Source: Bacteroidales bacterium (lineage in GTDB: Bacteria > Bacteroidota > Bacteroidia > Bacteroidales > B18-G4). From it: a stretch of 13,832 nucleotides of DNA. Shown piece after piece: positions 7,683 to 13,727 of the stretch (its first letter is position 1; each line of letters opens with the position of its first letter). The stretch is taken from assembly GCA_030618905.1 (NCBI GenBank), contig JAUXCL010000048.1, positions 1-13,832 on the forward strand. Direction: 5' to 3'. Made by a program: the position numbers and the translations under genes. The notes below the pieces were generated by a model. The model had not been told where the DNA came from. It saw nothing but the letters and a program-made list of their open reading frames with translations, and made no database searches.

Positions 7683-8335
7683 TTTAAAAAATCAGGTTTG
7701 AAATGAAATGTCAGGGTCTGACGGGCAAGGTCAAAAAGATTTCCAGGTGTATTGTCTATTATTGTAGAATCCGAACTACAAACTACACCATTTTCCAGAC
7801 GTTTTAAAACATAGTCCGGGGAATCGACAGTCATGGAATCACCCTCAATGCCTTGATCTGAGAGTATTTTGTTGACTTTTGAAGAGATTATCCCACTCTT
7901 GCTGACAGGTTTGTCAAAATAGAAGTGCACTGAGCGAACATTCAAATTATTTAAAAAGTCAATGATCAATTGAATCCCACGATCAAACAAAGATGTACGA
8001 AATACTTTTCCGTGAATTTCAGATGCATCTCTCAGGTAATTGTCATTAGCCACGAACACCAGGCTTCCATTTAGATAAGTGCCAATGGTAATCAGGACAT
8101 TATAAGCGTCAATATGGATTTCCTGGTTTATTAAATCTGTATCGCTTAATAGCCGGTTTGCACGAAACTTTTTATTTTCATTTGTAGTCAGGCCCCGATA
8201 AAGAATGGTCCTTTCCTTACCGGGCAGCGCGTAGCGGTCGCCAATTAACTTGATGATGGCTTTTTGCGGATAATTTTTTTCCAGGAGATAAAGGTAATCC
8301 GCAGCAGCTGCATTGAATTGCAAGGATAGCTCCAT
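7664..8335 (-). CDS. DUF434-family protein of unknown function
   Basis: A 223-residue soluble protein without signal peptide or membrane segment. The N-terminal part (about 1-60: YLYLLEKNYPQKAIIKLIGD, then RYALPGKERTILYRG) matches the DUF434 pattern as I recall it. The C-terminal part (about 72-205) has HIDAYNVLITIGTYLNG, VANDNYLRDASEIHGK, FYFDKPVSKSG, SSDSTIID and NLFDLARQT, the second domain that usually accompanies DUF434 (DUF5616-type). The function is unknown. The acidic residues after beta-strand-like stretches (Asp76, Asp98, Asp141, Asp189, Asp194) recall metal-dependent PIN/NYN-type nucleases, but that is an inference. Its stop lies 23 nt before the aptamer of the thiamine receptor on the same strand, and it is divergent from the RRM gene. 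No strong promoter is visible upstream; ATAATTTG at 8428-8421 is a near match. Confidence 0.75.
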   Translation of the reverse strand: MELSLQFNAAAADYLYLLEKNYPQKAIIKLIGDRYALPGKERTILYRGLTTNENKKFRANRLLSDTDLINQEIHIDAYNVLITIGTYLNGSLVFVANDNYLRDASEIHGKVFRTSLFDRGIQLIIDFLNNLNVRSVHFYFDKPVSKSGIISSKVNKILSDQGIEGDSMTVDSPDYVLKRLENGVVCSSDSTIIDNTPGNLFDLARQTLTFHFKPDFLNLHNIY

Positions 8336-8430
8336 CAGTATAATCTTTAATAAAAAGATCCAATTTATGATGAATTGCTTGAGATAACGACCTGTTTCAG
8401 CGTAAAAAACATGAATTCAACAAATTATTA

Positions 8431-8462
8431 TTGACATTGAAGATAATTATTATTTATCTTTG
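8431..8462 (+). promoter_or_regulatory. Promoter of the RRM gene
   Basis: TTG at 8431-8433 (in TTGACAT) and TATCTTTG at 8455-8462 match the Bacteroidota -33 and -7 elements with a 21-nt spacer. Transcription would start near 8466-8469, giving a leader of about 140 nt before the ATG at 8607, unusually long for so small a gene. The 271-nt gap between the divergent genes (8336-8606) holds this promoter, the leader and presumably the promoter of the DUF434-type gene. Confidence 0.65.
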
Positions 8463-8554
8463 CCCGTTGTAAGAAAGTGATTTTTTGAATTTTCGGATAA
8501 AATAGCCCCCGGTTTTTTTTACCTTCACATTCAAAGATCGTTTTTATTTTTAAT

Positions 8555-8571
8555 TCACCCATAGGAGGTGA
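8555..8571 (+). promoter_or_regulatory. Anti-SD complement in a small hairpin within the RRM gene leader
   Basis: AGGAGGTGAT at 8563-8572 is a 10-nt complement to the usual 3' end of 16S rRNA. It cannot act as a normal ribosome binding site. AGGAGG ends only 2 nt before an ATG at 8571 and 38 nt before the preferred ATG at 8607. Part of it pairs with an upstream arm: TCACC (8555-8559) with GGTGA (8567-8571) around a 7-nt loop. Bacteroidota genes rarely carry SD sequences, so this may be regulatory. Confidence 0.5.
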
Positions 8572-8606
8572 TGTCAATTTTTTTTTGTCAATTAATTTTT
8601 TTCACT

Positions 8607-8858
8607 ATGAACATTTATGTAGGTAATCTGAATTACAATCTTAAGGAAGACGAGCTCCAGCAGCTTTTCGGACAGTATGGCGAAGTTACTTCTGTCAAAA
8701 TCATCACTGATAAATTTACAGGCAGGGCCAAAGGTTTTGGTTTTGTTGAAATGGAAGATGATGAGGCAGCTGAAAAAGCTATCCAGGAACTGGATGGAAC
8801 CGAAGTAACAGGAAGAAACATTAAAGTTAACAAAGCAAGACCACCACAGGAGCGATAA
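8607..8858 (+). CDS. Single-RRM RNA-binding protein
   Basis: An 83-residue protein that is essentially one RRM domain. RNP2 is IYVGNL (3-8) and RNP1 is KGFGFVEM (42-49), with the conserved aromatic positions Tyr4, Phe44 and Phe46 that stack on RNA bases. The tail KARPPQER is short and basic. It belongs to the small RRM family common in Bacteroidota; in Bacteroides such proteins (RbpA/B/C) bind single-stranded RNA and affect polysaccharide-use genes. The ATG at 8607 is chosen because the RRM starts there. The ATG at 8571 would add a hydrophobic 12-residue extension (MSIFFCQLIFFT). The FKBP gene follows after 25 nt, probably on the same transcript. The long leader with an SD-like hairpin suggests post-transcriptional control. 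Confidence 0.92.
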   Translation: MNIYVGNLNYNLKEDELQQLFGQYGEVTSVKIITDKFTGRAKGFGFVEMEDDEAAEKAIQELDGTEVTGRNIKVNKARPPQER

Positions 8859-8883
8859 AAATATTTATCTGAGAATTCTGTTT

Positions 8884-9321
8884 ATGACTTCAAAAAAAAC
8901 TGTTGAAGCTGACAATACGGTTAAGGTTCATTACAAGGGAACCCTTGAGGATGGGCAGGTGTTTGATAGTTCGGAAAATGGCGAACCCCTCGAATTTACT
9001 CTGGGTGGTGGAAAATTGATCCCGGGATTTGAAAATGCAGTCCTGGGCATGTCTGTAGAGGACGTCAAAACCATAAATATACCGTTCATCGAAGCCTATG
9101 GACCTGTATTTGAAGAAATGAAGCAAGAGGTCAACAGGTCAGACTTGCCTGGAGATCTCGATGTTCAGGTGGGCATGCAATTGATTTCCAAGCAACAGGA
9201 TGGATCTGAGGTTGTTGTGACTGTTTCAGAGGTAAAAGATGATGCGGTTATAATCGATGCAAACCATCCCCTGGCTGGAAAAGATCTTACATTCGAGATC
9301 TCACTTGTTGAAATTTTGTGA
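8884..9321 (+). CDS. SlyD-like FKBP-type peptidyl-prolyl isomerase
   Basis: A 145-residue FKBP with the SlyD plan. The FKBP part includes VKVHYKGTLEDGQVFDSS (13-30), the flap entry FTLGGGKLIPGFENAVLGM (38-56) and the return segment NHPLAGKDLTFEISLVEIL (127-145). Between them, at about 72-126, is the insert-in-flap chaperone domain (EAYGPVFEEMKQEV and GMQLISKQQDGSEVVVTVSE). It should speed prolyl isomerisation and assist folding in the cytoplasm; no signal peptide is present. Unlike E. coli SlyD there is no His/Cys-rich metal-binding tail, since the protein ends with the FKBP core. The gene lies 25 nt after the RRM gene and is probably co-transcribed with it. A large hairpin follows the stop codon. 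Confidence 0.9.
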   Translation: MTSKKTVEADNTVKVHYKGTLEDGQVFDSSENGEPLEFTLGGGKLIPGFENAVLGMSVEDVKTINIPFIEAYGPVFEEMKQEVNRSDLPGDLDVQVGMQLISKQQDGSEVVVTVSEVKDDAVIIDANHPLAGKDLTFEISLVEIL

Positions 9322-9343
9322 TCAACGTTCCTGATTAATCACA

Positions 9344-9394
9344 TTCACCTGTTTAATCTTCAATTTATTCAATGAAGAGGATTAAGCAGGTGAA
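9344..9394 (+). terminator. Long hairpin between the FKBP gene and aroQ
   Basis: TTCACCTGTTTAATC (9344-9358) pairs with GATTAAGCAGGTGAA (9380-9394) in a 15-bp stem with one G-U pair. After a 3-nt bulge, TTCA (9359-9362) pairs with TGAA (9373-9376), with a 10-nt loop. Only a loose T-rich stretch follows (9397-9416), so a classic terminator is doubtful. It could be a transcript-end or processing element, an attenuator before aroQ, or a regulator site in DNA. Confidence 0.45.
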
Positions 9395-9427
9395 GATTTG
9401 ATTAGCATTCTTTTCTACCTGAAATTT

Positions 9428-9853
9428 ATGAGAATACTCATTATCAACGGTCCCAATCTAAATCTTCTTGGGAAAAGGGAGCCTGAAATATATGGCAGTC
9501 AAAGCTTTGAGGATTTTCTCAATGGTTTAAAAGGCGCGGACGATATCAGCCTGGCTTATTTTCAGAGCAATATTGAAGGTGAGATCATTGATCGCCTGCA
9601 GGATGCAGATGGCCAATATGATGGGATTATCCTAAATGCAGGAGGCTATACACATACCTCAGTGGCTATTGCTGATGCTGTTAAGGTGATAGAAACCCCG
9701 GTAATTGAGGTCCACATTTCTAATATTTTTGACAGGGAATCATTTCGTCATACTTCATTAACGGCCCCCAATGCCATGGGCGTAATCAGTGGCTTTGGGC
9801 TTGATTCCTACCGCCTTGCAATCGCTGCATTCAATAATAAAAATTTGGATTAA
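9428..9853 (+). CDS. aroQ: Type II 3-dehydroquinate dehydratase
   Basis: A 141-residue dehydroquinase II, which converts 3-dehydroquinate to 3-dehydroshikimate in the shikimate pathway. The ATG at 9428 is chosen because the family begins directly with MRILIINGPNLNLLG; a start at 9398 would add ten residues not seen in the family. Visible motifs are the lid with catalytic Arg17 and Tyr22 (GKREPEIYG), FQSNIEG (45-51), NAGGYTHTSVAIADA (70-84), EVHISNIFDRESFRHTS with His96 (94-110) and GVISGFGLDSYRLAI. The length is normal (about 140-150) and the enzyme should be a cytoplasmic dodecamer. No other aro gene is nearby. No clear promoter lies in the 34 nt after the upstream hairpin. Its stop is only 5 nt from the stop of the convergent glycosyltransferase gene. 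Confidence 0.95.
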   Translation: MRILIINGPNLNLLGKREPEIYGSQSFEDFLNGLKGADDISLAYFQSNIEGEIIDRLQDADGQYDGIILNAGGYTHTSVAIADAVKVIETPVIEVHISNIFDRESFRHTSLTAPNAMGVISGFGLDSYRLAIAAFNNKNLD

Positions 9854-9858
9854 GGGGA

Positions 9859-10878
9859 TCAGCTGAATTTATCTGCCGGTAATTCTGTGAAGACTTTGTT
9901 GCGCCTGAGATAATGGTCAAAGGCAATATTCCCCTGGTAGACCCGGCCTGGCTTTTTCTGCACCAGTTGTTTCCTTTTCTTCCGGATTTTATAAAAATTC
10001 CTGTAAAAGCTGCAATGTGCCCTGATTACAGCAAAGGAATCTTTCACATGGCCTTCAAAAAGGAATTTAACAGATGCAATGCTATCCAGGAACATCCTGG
10101 CCAGGTATACTTTTGCCAGGCGATTTTTCTCCAGGTTCTTGTACAGGAGGGTCATATTGTTCCTGAAATTAAGGTAGGTCTTACGGGAAGATATTTTGGG
10201 TAATGTGCCACCTCCCACATGGAAAACCGTCGAACAAGGGCAGTACATGATTTTATAATCGTGATTTTTGAGGCGCCAGCAAAAATCAATTTCTTCCATA
10301 TGTGCAAAAAAATCACCATCAAGGCCATCAAATTCATGATAAAGCGGTGCTTTTACAAACATACAGGCCCCTGTGGCCCAAAAAACTTCTGTGGTATCAT
10401 CATATTGTCCCTGGTCATTCTCCAGATACTGGAATAATCTCCCACGGCAAAAAGGGTACCCGTACTTATCTATAAACCCCCCTGCAGCGCCGGCATACTC
10501 AAATTTGCTCCTGTCGTGGTATGCTCGTATTTTAGGCTGGCAGGCGGCGATGGCAGGATCTTTCTCCATCAGTTCAATGACAGGGTTTATCCAGTTTTCT
10601 GTAACCTCAATGTCGGAATTTAGCAATACATAGTAATCTGCTTCAATCCTGGAAAGGGCCTGGTTATAACCCTCTGCAAAACCGTAATTCTCTTTATTCT
10701 CAATTATTCTGATATCGGGGAAATGGCGCTGAAGAGATTCGATGGAACCATCAGTCGAGGCATTATCGGCAACAATGACTTCAGCATCATCCTTACTGTA
10801 TCGGATGACATTGGGCAAAAATTTCTCAAGGAACTTTTTGCCATTCCAGTTTAATATCACAACAGCTACGCTATTCAA
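9859..10878 (-). CDS. Family 2 glycosyltransferase
   Basis: A 339-residue GT-A fold glycosyltransferase of the rhamnosyltransferase-like group (COG1216 type). Motifs seen: VVILNWNG (6-13), VADNASTDGS for nucleotide-sugar binding (36-45), YVLLNSDIEV with the metal-site Asp89 (83-92), and HMEEIDFCWRLKNHDYKI in the acceptor half. The C-terminal 100 residues are basic and partly amphipathic, which suggests contact with the inner membrane. It probably adds a sugar to a cell-surface glycan; donor and acceptor are unknown. The start is a TTG at 10878, because no ATG or GTG exists in frame before the first motif and because it shares the 4 nt TTGA with the acyltransferase stop, as in translational coupling. 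Confidence 0.87.
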   Translation of the reverse strand: MNSVAVVILNWNGKKFLEKFLPNVIRYSKDDAEVIVADNASTDGSIESLQRHFPDIRIIENKENYGFAEGYNQALSRIEADYYVLLNSDIEVTENWINPVIELMEKDPAIAACQPKIRAYHDRSKFEYAGAAGGFIDKYGYPFCRGRLFQYLENDQGQYDDTTEVFWATGACMFVKAPLYHEFDGLDGDFFAHMEEIDFCWRLKNHDYKIMYCPCSTVFHVGGGTLPKISSRKTYLNFRNNMTLLYKNLEKNRLAKVYLARMFLDSIASVKFLFEGHVKDSFAVIRAHCSFYRNFYKIRKKRKQLVQKKPGRVYQGNIAFDHYLRRNKVFTELPADKFS

Positions 10879-11771
10879 TCTGCTTGTGTTTCTTGCTCAA
10901 TATCTTCTCGTTTGTGTTTCCACCTCTTGTGTGACCAGAGCCAATTGTCCGGTGATTTATTGATGGACTGTTCTAGTAAAGATACATATTTTTTGATTAT
11001 TTCCTGTTCACCTGCTGCTTTGGGCTGTTCCGTGATTAAGCTGAAAATGCCCTTGTAGCGTCCTCTTCCTACTCGTTGAATATCGATAAATACCACACCC
11101 ATATCAAGAGACATGGCGATCTTTTCAATGCCTGTAAAAAAGCCTGTTTCCTGGTTAAGGAACTTCCCCCAATAATTGATCTCACTTTTTGTTGGGGTCT
11201 GATCTGCTGCAAAGGCATTAATTGTTAAATGCTCTTTATTCTTGATCAGGGTCCTGAAAGTATCCTTGAAAGGGATCATACTATCCTTATAAAGCCTGGT
11301 CCGCAGGAAGGTCATATACTTGTCAAATCGTTTATCAGAAAGAGGTTTTACGATAGCATAACCTTTTTGTTCCGTGATGAGCCCAAGAGCTATCCCCATC
11401 CATTCCCAATTCCCACAATGACCCAGCGTCATAATGATGCTCTTACCCTGACTAAACAAATGGCGAATAATTTCAATATTTTCAAAGGAAAACCGGATCA
11501 ACAGCTGATCAGTTGTGATGCTTCTCAATTTGATCACTTCAAGGATGATGTCTGCCAGGTTGCGATAGTATTTCCGGGCGATCTTTCTGATCTCTTTGTG
11601 GTCTTTATCCGGAAATGCATTTTGAAGATTCTGAAAGACAACAGCTTTCCTGTAACGGAAGATATAGAATAAAAGGAATGACAGGAAATCAGAAAAGCGA
11701 TATAAGCAATAAAATGGAAGTTTGGAGATGATCCAGGCCAGGGATTTAAATAAATAGAATACGACAAGCAT
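10875..11771 (-). CDS. Lipid A-type (LpxL/HtrB family) acyltransferase
   Basis: A 298-residue protein with a hydrophobic N-terminal anchor (about 1-40) and the acyltransferase core TLGHCGNWEWMG (115-126), which has the family catalytic pair His118 and Glu123 (HX4E). Later blocks such as FAADQTPTKSEINYWGKFLN and GFFTGIEKIAMSL fit the substrate-binding part of LpxL/HtrB enzymes. These add a secondary acyl chain to lipid A precursors at the inner face of the cytoplasmic membrane. In Bacteroidota, related proteins may also acylate other envelope lipids, so the exact acceptor is uncertain. It is the first gene of a two-gene unit with the glycosyltransferase, which it overlaps by 4 nt. A -7 box lies about 33 nt upstream. 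Confidence 0.85.
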   Translation of the reverse strand: MLVVFYLFKSLAWIISKLPFYCLYRFSDFLSFLLFYIFRYRKAVVFQNLQNAFPDKDHKEIRKIARKYYRNLADIILEVIKLRSITTDQLLIRFSFENIEIIRHLFSQGKSIIMTLGHCGNWEWMGIALGLITEQKGYAIVKPLSDKRFDKYMTFLRTRLYKDSMIPFKDTFRTLIKNKEHLTINAFAADQTPTKSEINYWGKFLNQETGFFTGIEKIAMSLDMGVVFIDIQRVGRGRYKGIFSLITEQPKAAGEQEIIKKYVSLLEQSINKSPDNWLWSHKRWKHKREDIEQETQAD

Positions 11772-11804
11772 GCATTTTTAGCGTTAATTCAAGTTCACTG
11801 AATA

Positions 11805-11812
11805 CAAAAATA
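11805..11812 (-). promoter_or_regulatory. Candidate -7 box for the acyltransferase-glycosyltransferase unit
   Basis: On the minus strand 11812-11805 reads TATTTTTG, matching TAnnTTTG, in the 94-nt gap after the GWxTD gene. Transcription would start near 11801, about 30 nt before the ATG. The -33 region is poor. Confidence 0.45.
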
Positions 11813-11865
11813 CATCCAAAATCCAAGATAAATATATATCTGGCTGAAAATATATCTGAATATTG

Positions 11866-13338
11866 TTAGTAAGGATTTTCCCAATACTGATGAACATTGC
11901 TTCCCCAGGTATTTGGGTACCTGTCAACATCTAAATTATAGGGATCAAATGTCCTCCTGTAGACGACCACCTGCCAGCGGTAATCGTGCGGCTCACCAAT
12001 TGCATCGGAATGCACCAATACGAAATCATTGGTGACGATATCATGGGTGAAAAACACAAATCTCTTATTGCGCTGGGTCTCTCCCAAAGTATAATACTGC
12101 CAGATTTCGTAGGGGTAGGCAGCAGGTTCATTATAACTTTCCGAAATGATGTTCGGGGCTCCATATTTAAGATAAACCCTGCCCCGTTCCGTGGCATAAC
12201 CTAAGGTGTTGGGTGTGGAAAAAGAGGCATTTACTTTATTGACCTCTACGAGGTAGTTCTCCCATGCAAGTCGCGGGTTGACAGGGTTCCGGGTTTTCCA
12301 GAAATTCAGAAAATATTGCTGCATGGTTTCGAGGTTCGATTCCCGCAGGTACTTTTTCATGAAAACCCTTTCCATTTCTGTACTGATGGGATACAGAAAC
12401 TTGATGAATTGTCTCAATGTATCGGGATCAGTGAATTGATAAACAAACGAGTTATTGATGTCAACGGCAGCAAGATCTTCCAGGTCAAATTCGACATTGG
12501 GATTACTCCTCTGGAAGAATAATTTCTTTTTGATAATACTTTCATTATTGCGGTCTCTGGCTTCAACCACTAAATTATAATTTCCCGATGGTAAAAAGCC
12601 GATGTCGAATTCGTGAAAGACGGACAAAACAGTATTTGAGGTTTCTCTCTTGTTCCTTTGAAATGCTTTCAGGGTCTGCCCGGTCTCAAATGATTCAATA
12701 TAGCTGCTAACCAGGAACTTGCTGTCTTCCCCGAAATACAATGTGCTGTTGTAAATCTCAGCATAGAATTTAAGTTTTGTGACCGTTTGTGGAAAGAAAC
12801 TGAAGATGTATGGAATGAAATCGTATCCGCCACGGGTTAAGATGCTTTGTGTTTCTGTTTTGTAGTAAGATTCAACCAGTTCAATATCAGAAATACTGAT
12901 GGCATCTTTTGGATAATTGATCTCAACAGGCTCAGTAGTAATATATGGTTCGATACTGCCATTTTTATCTGCAATGATAACTTCCATGTTGTATTTGCCA
13001 TTGGAAAGCAGATAGCGCTGCTGGTCAATAAAGCTGAAATTGACGGCTGTAGTGTCTTCCACTTCAGGACTCTGGACTTCATACTTTGCGAAATCTACGA
13101 TCTCATCTCCCTGCCTGAAGATAATCGTGATCTCAATGGTTCCCTGGAACTTGCCATTATCGCCCCTGACATAATAAACACTTTGCCCAAACACCGAAAG
13201 GTAAGTTTCGATATATGGGCCTTCAGCAGGGGAGTTAAATGTTGAATAGGATAAATATGCCTGAAGGTTTTTGGCTTGTAAATGAGAAATGCCGGCAACC
13301 ATCAGCATTGTTGCGACTAAACATATAAGCTTCTTCAT
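11866..13338 (-). CDS. GWxTD domain-containing secreted protein
   Basis: A 490-residue protein with a signal peptide (MKKLICLVATMLMVAGISHLQA, about 1-22) and no later membrane segment, so it should be periplasmic or envelope-associated. The first 290 residues look like beta-rich domains (for example the GKYNMEVIIADKNGS and SGNYNLVVEARDRNNE strands). The last part (about 330-465) matches the GWxTD domain of Bacteroidota: FLNFWKTRNPVNPRLAWENY (343-362), then the signature region LGYATERGRVYLKYGAPN (379-396). The signature reads GYATERG rather than GWxTDRG. The family has no established function that I can name with confidence. It has a good promoter of its own, and lies 94 nt upstream of the acyltransferase gene on the same strand, next to other envelope genes. 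Confidence 0.85.
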   Translation of the reverse strand: MKKLICLVATMLMVAGISHLQAKNLQAYLSYSTFNSPAEGPYIETYLSVFGQSVYYVRGDNGKFQGTIEITIIFRQGDEIVDFAKYEVQSPEVEDTTAVNFSFIDQQRYLLSNGKYNMEVIIADKNGSIEPYITTEPVEINYPKDAISISDIELVESYYKTETQSILTRGGYDFIPYIFSFFPQTVTKLKFYAEIYNSTLYFGEDSKFLVSSYIESFETGQTLKAFQRNKRETSNTVLSVFHEFDIGFLPSGNYNLVVEARDRNNESIIKKKLFFQRSNPNVEFDLEDLAAVDINNSFVYQFTDPDTLRQFIKFLYPISTEMERVFMKKYLRESNLETMQQYFLNFWKTRNPVNPRLAWENYLVEVNKVNASFSTPNTLGYATERGRVYLKYGAPNIISESYNEPAAYPYEIWQYYTLGETQRNKRFVFFTHDIVTNDFVLVHSDAIGEPHDYRWQVVVYRRTFDPYNLDVDRYPNTWGSNVHQYWENPY

Positions 13339-13381
13339 ATGACTTCCATTAGGTGATCAAAAAGGACAACGTAAGCTATAA

Positions 13382-13411
13382 CAAAGGTAAAAAAAATAGT
13401 GCTTATGTCAA
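13382..13411 (-). promoter_or_regulatory. Promoter of the GWxTD gene
   Basis: On the minus strand, TTG (13411-13409, in TTGACAT) and TACCTTTG (13389-13382) match the -33 and -7 elements with a 19-nt spacer, the best promoter match in the window. Transcription would start near 13378, giving a leader of about 40 nt. Confidence 0.68.
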
Positions 13412-13504
13412 GTTGGAATCAGTTAACGGCATTCTGTAACCAGTTAAAGGCAAGGCAAAGAAGTAGTTTTTTAGCCGGTGTTATGAAATTTCTGAAAATT
13501 GTGC

Positions 13505-13512
13505 TATTTTTG
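13505..13512 (+). promoter_or_regulatory. -7 box of the tRNA-Ser gene
   Basis: TATTTTTG matches TAnnTTTG and ends only 4 nt before the first base of the mature tRNA. The predicted start of transcription (about 13515-13518) therefore nearly coincides with the tRNA 5' end. No strong -33 element is seen near 13480. Confidence 0.5.
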
Positions 13513-13516
13513 CGGC

Positions 13517-13603
13517 GGAGAAATGGCAGAGTGGTCGAATGCGGCGGTCTTGAAAACCGTTGGCCGTTCACGCGGCCCGGGGGTTCGAATCCCTCTTTCT
13601 CCG
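13517..13603 (+). tRNA. tRNA-Ser (anticodon UGA)
   Basis: The acceptor stem is GGAGAAA (13517-13523) with TTTCTCC (13596-13602) and discriminator G13603. The anticodon loop CTTGAAA carries TGA at 13551-13553, closed by GCGGT/ACCGT. A long variable arm (GGCCG-TTCACG-CGGCC, 13562-13577) marks a class II tRNA, and the T-loop is TTCGAAT. This gives tRNA-Ser reading UCA-type codons. The 3' CCA is not encoded (the next bases are CA then G). A strong terminator follows 13 nt later. Confidence 0.97.
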
Positions 13604-13616
13604 CAGTTCAAAAAAA

Positions 13617-13638
13617 GCCCGATAACGGGCTTTTTTTT
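13617..13638 (+). terminator. Rho-independent terminator of tRNA-Ser
   Basis: GCCCG (13617-13621) pairs with CGGGC (13626-13630) around an ATAA loop, extended by the flanking A-run, and is followed directly by eight Ts (13631-13638). It lies 13 nt after the tRNA. Because seven As precede the stem, it could also work in the opposite direction. Confidence 0.9.
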
Positions 13639-13697
13639 ATTGGAGGAAGACGAGATAAAACTTGTTTTAGATCGGATTCGACAAATAAAAAAAAGAA

Positions 13698-13720
13698 CAC
13701 ACCGCAGGTGTGCTTTTTTT
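13698..13720. terminator. Second terminator hairpin, probably bidirectional
   Basis: CACACC (13698-13703) pairs with GGTGTG (13707-13712) around a GCA loop. Seven Ts follow on the plus strand (13714-13720), and on the minus strand the stem runs into TTCTTTTTTTT. It could back up the tRNA terminator or end a minus-strand transcript arriving from beyond the right edge. Confidence 0.75.
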
Positions 13721-13727
13721 GAACTGC

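Larger units (their letters stand above)
13603..13727. repeat. 16-nt perfect inverted repeat around the terminator pair
   Basis: GCAGTTCAAAAAAAGC at 13603-13618 recurs as its exact reverse complement at 13712-13727. The arms bracket both terminator hairpins, and each arm supplies the A-run leading into one hairpin in the inward direction. The left arm starts at the last base of the tRNA. Seven of the sixteen positions are a homopolymer, so part of the match is cheap. Confidence 0.7.

Noticed and set aside
8568..8606. Upstream starts (GTG 8568, ATG 8571) for the RRM gene
   Set aside because: They add a hydrophobic stretch not expected in RRM proteins, and the SD-like sequence is too close to them. 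Kept only as a possible regulatory start.
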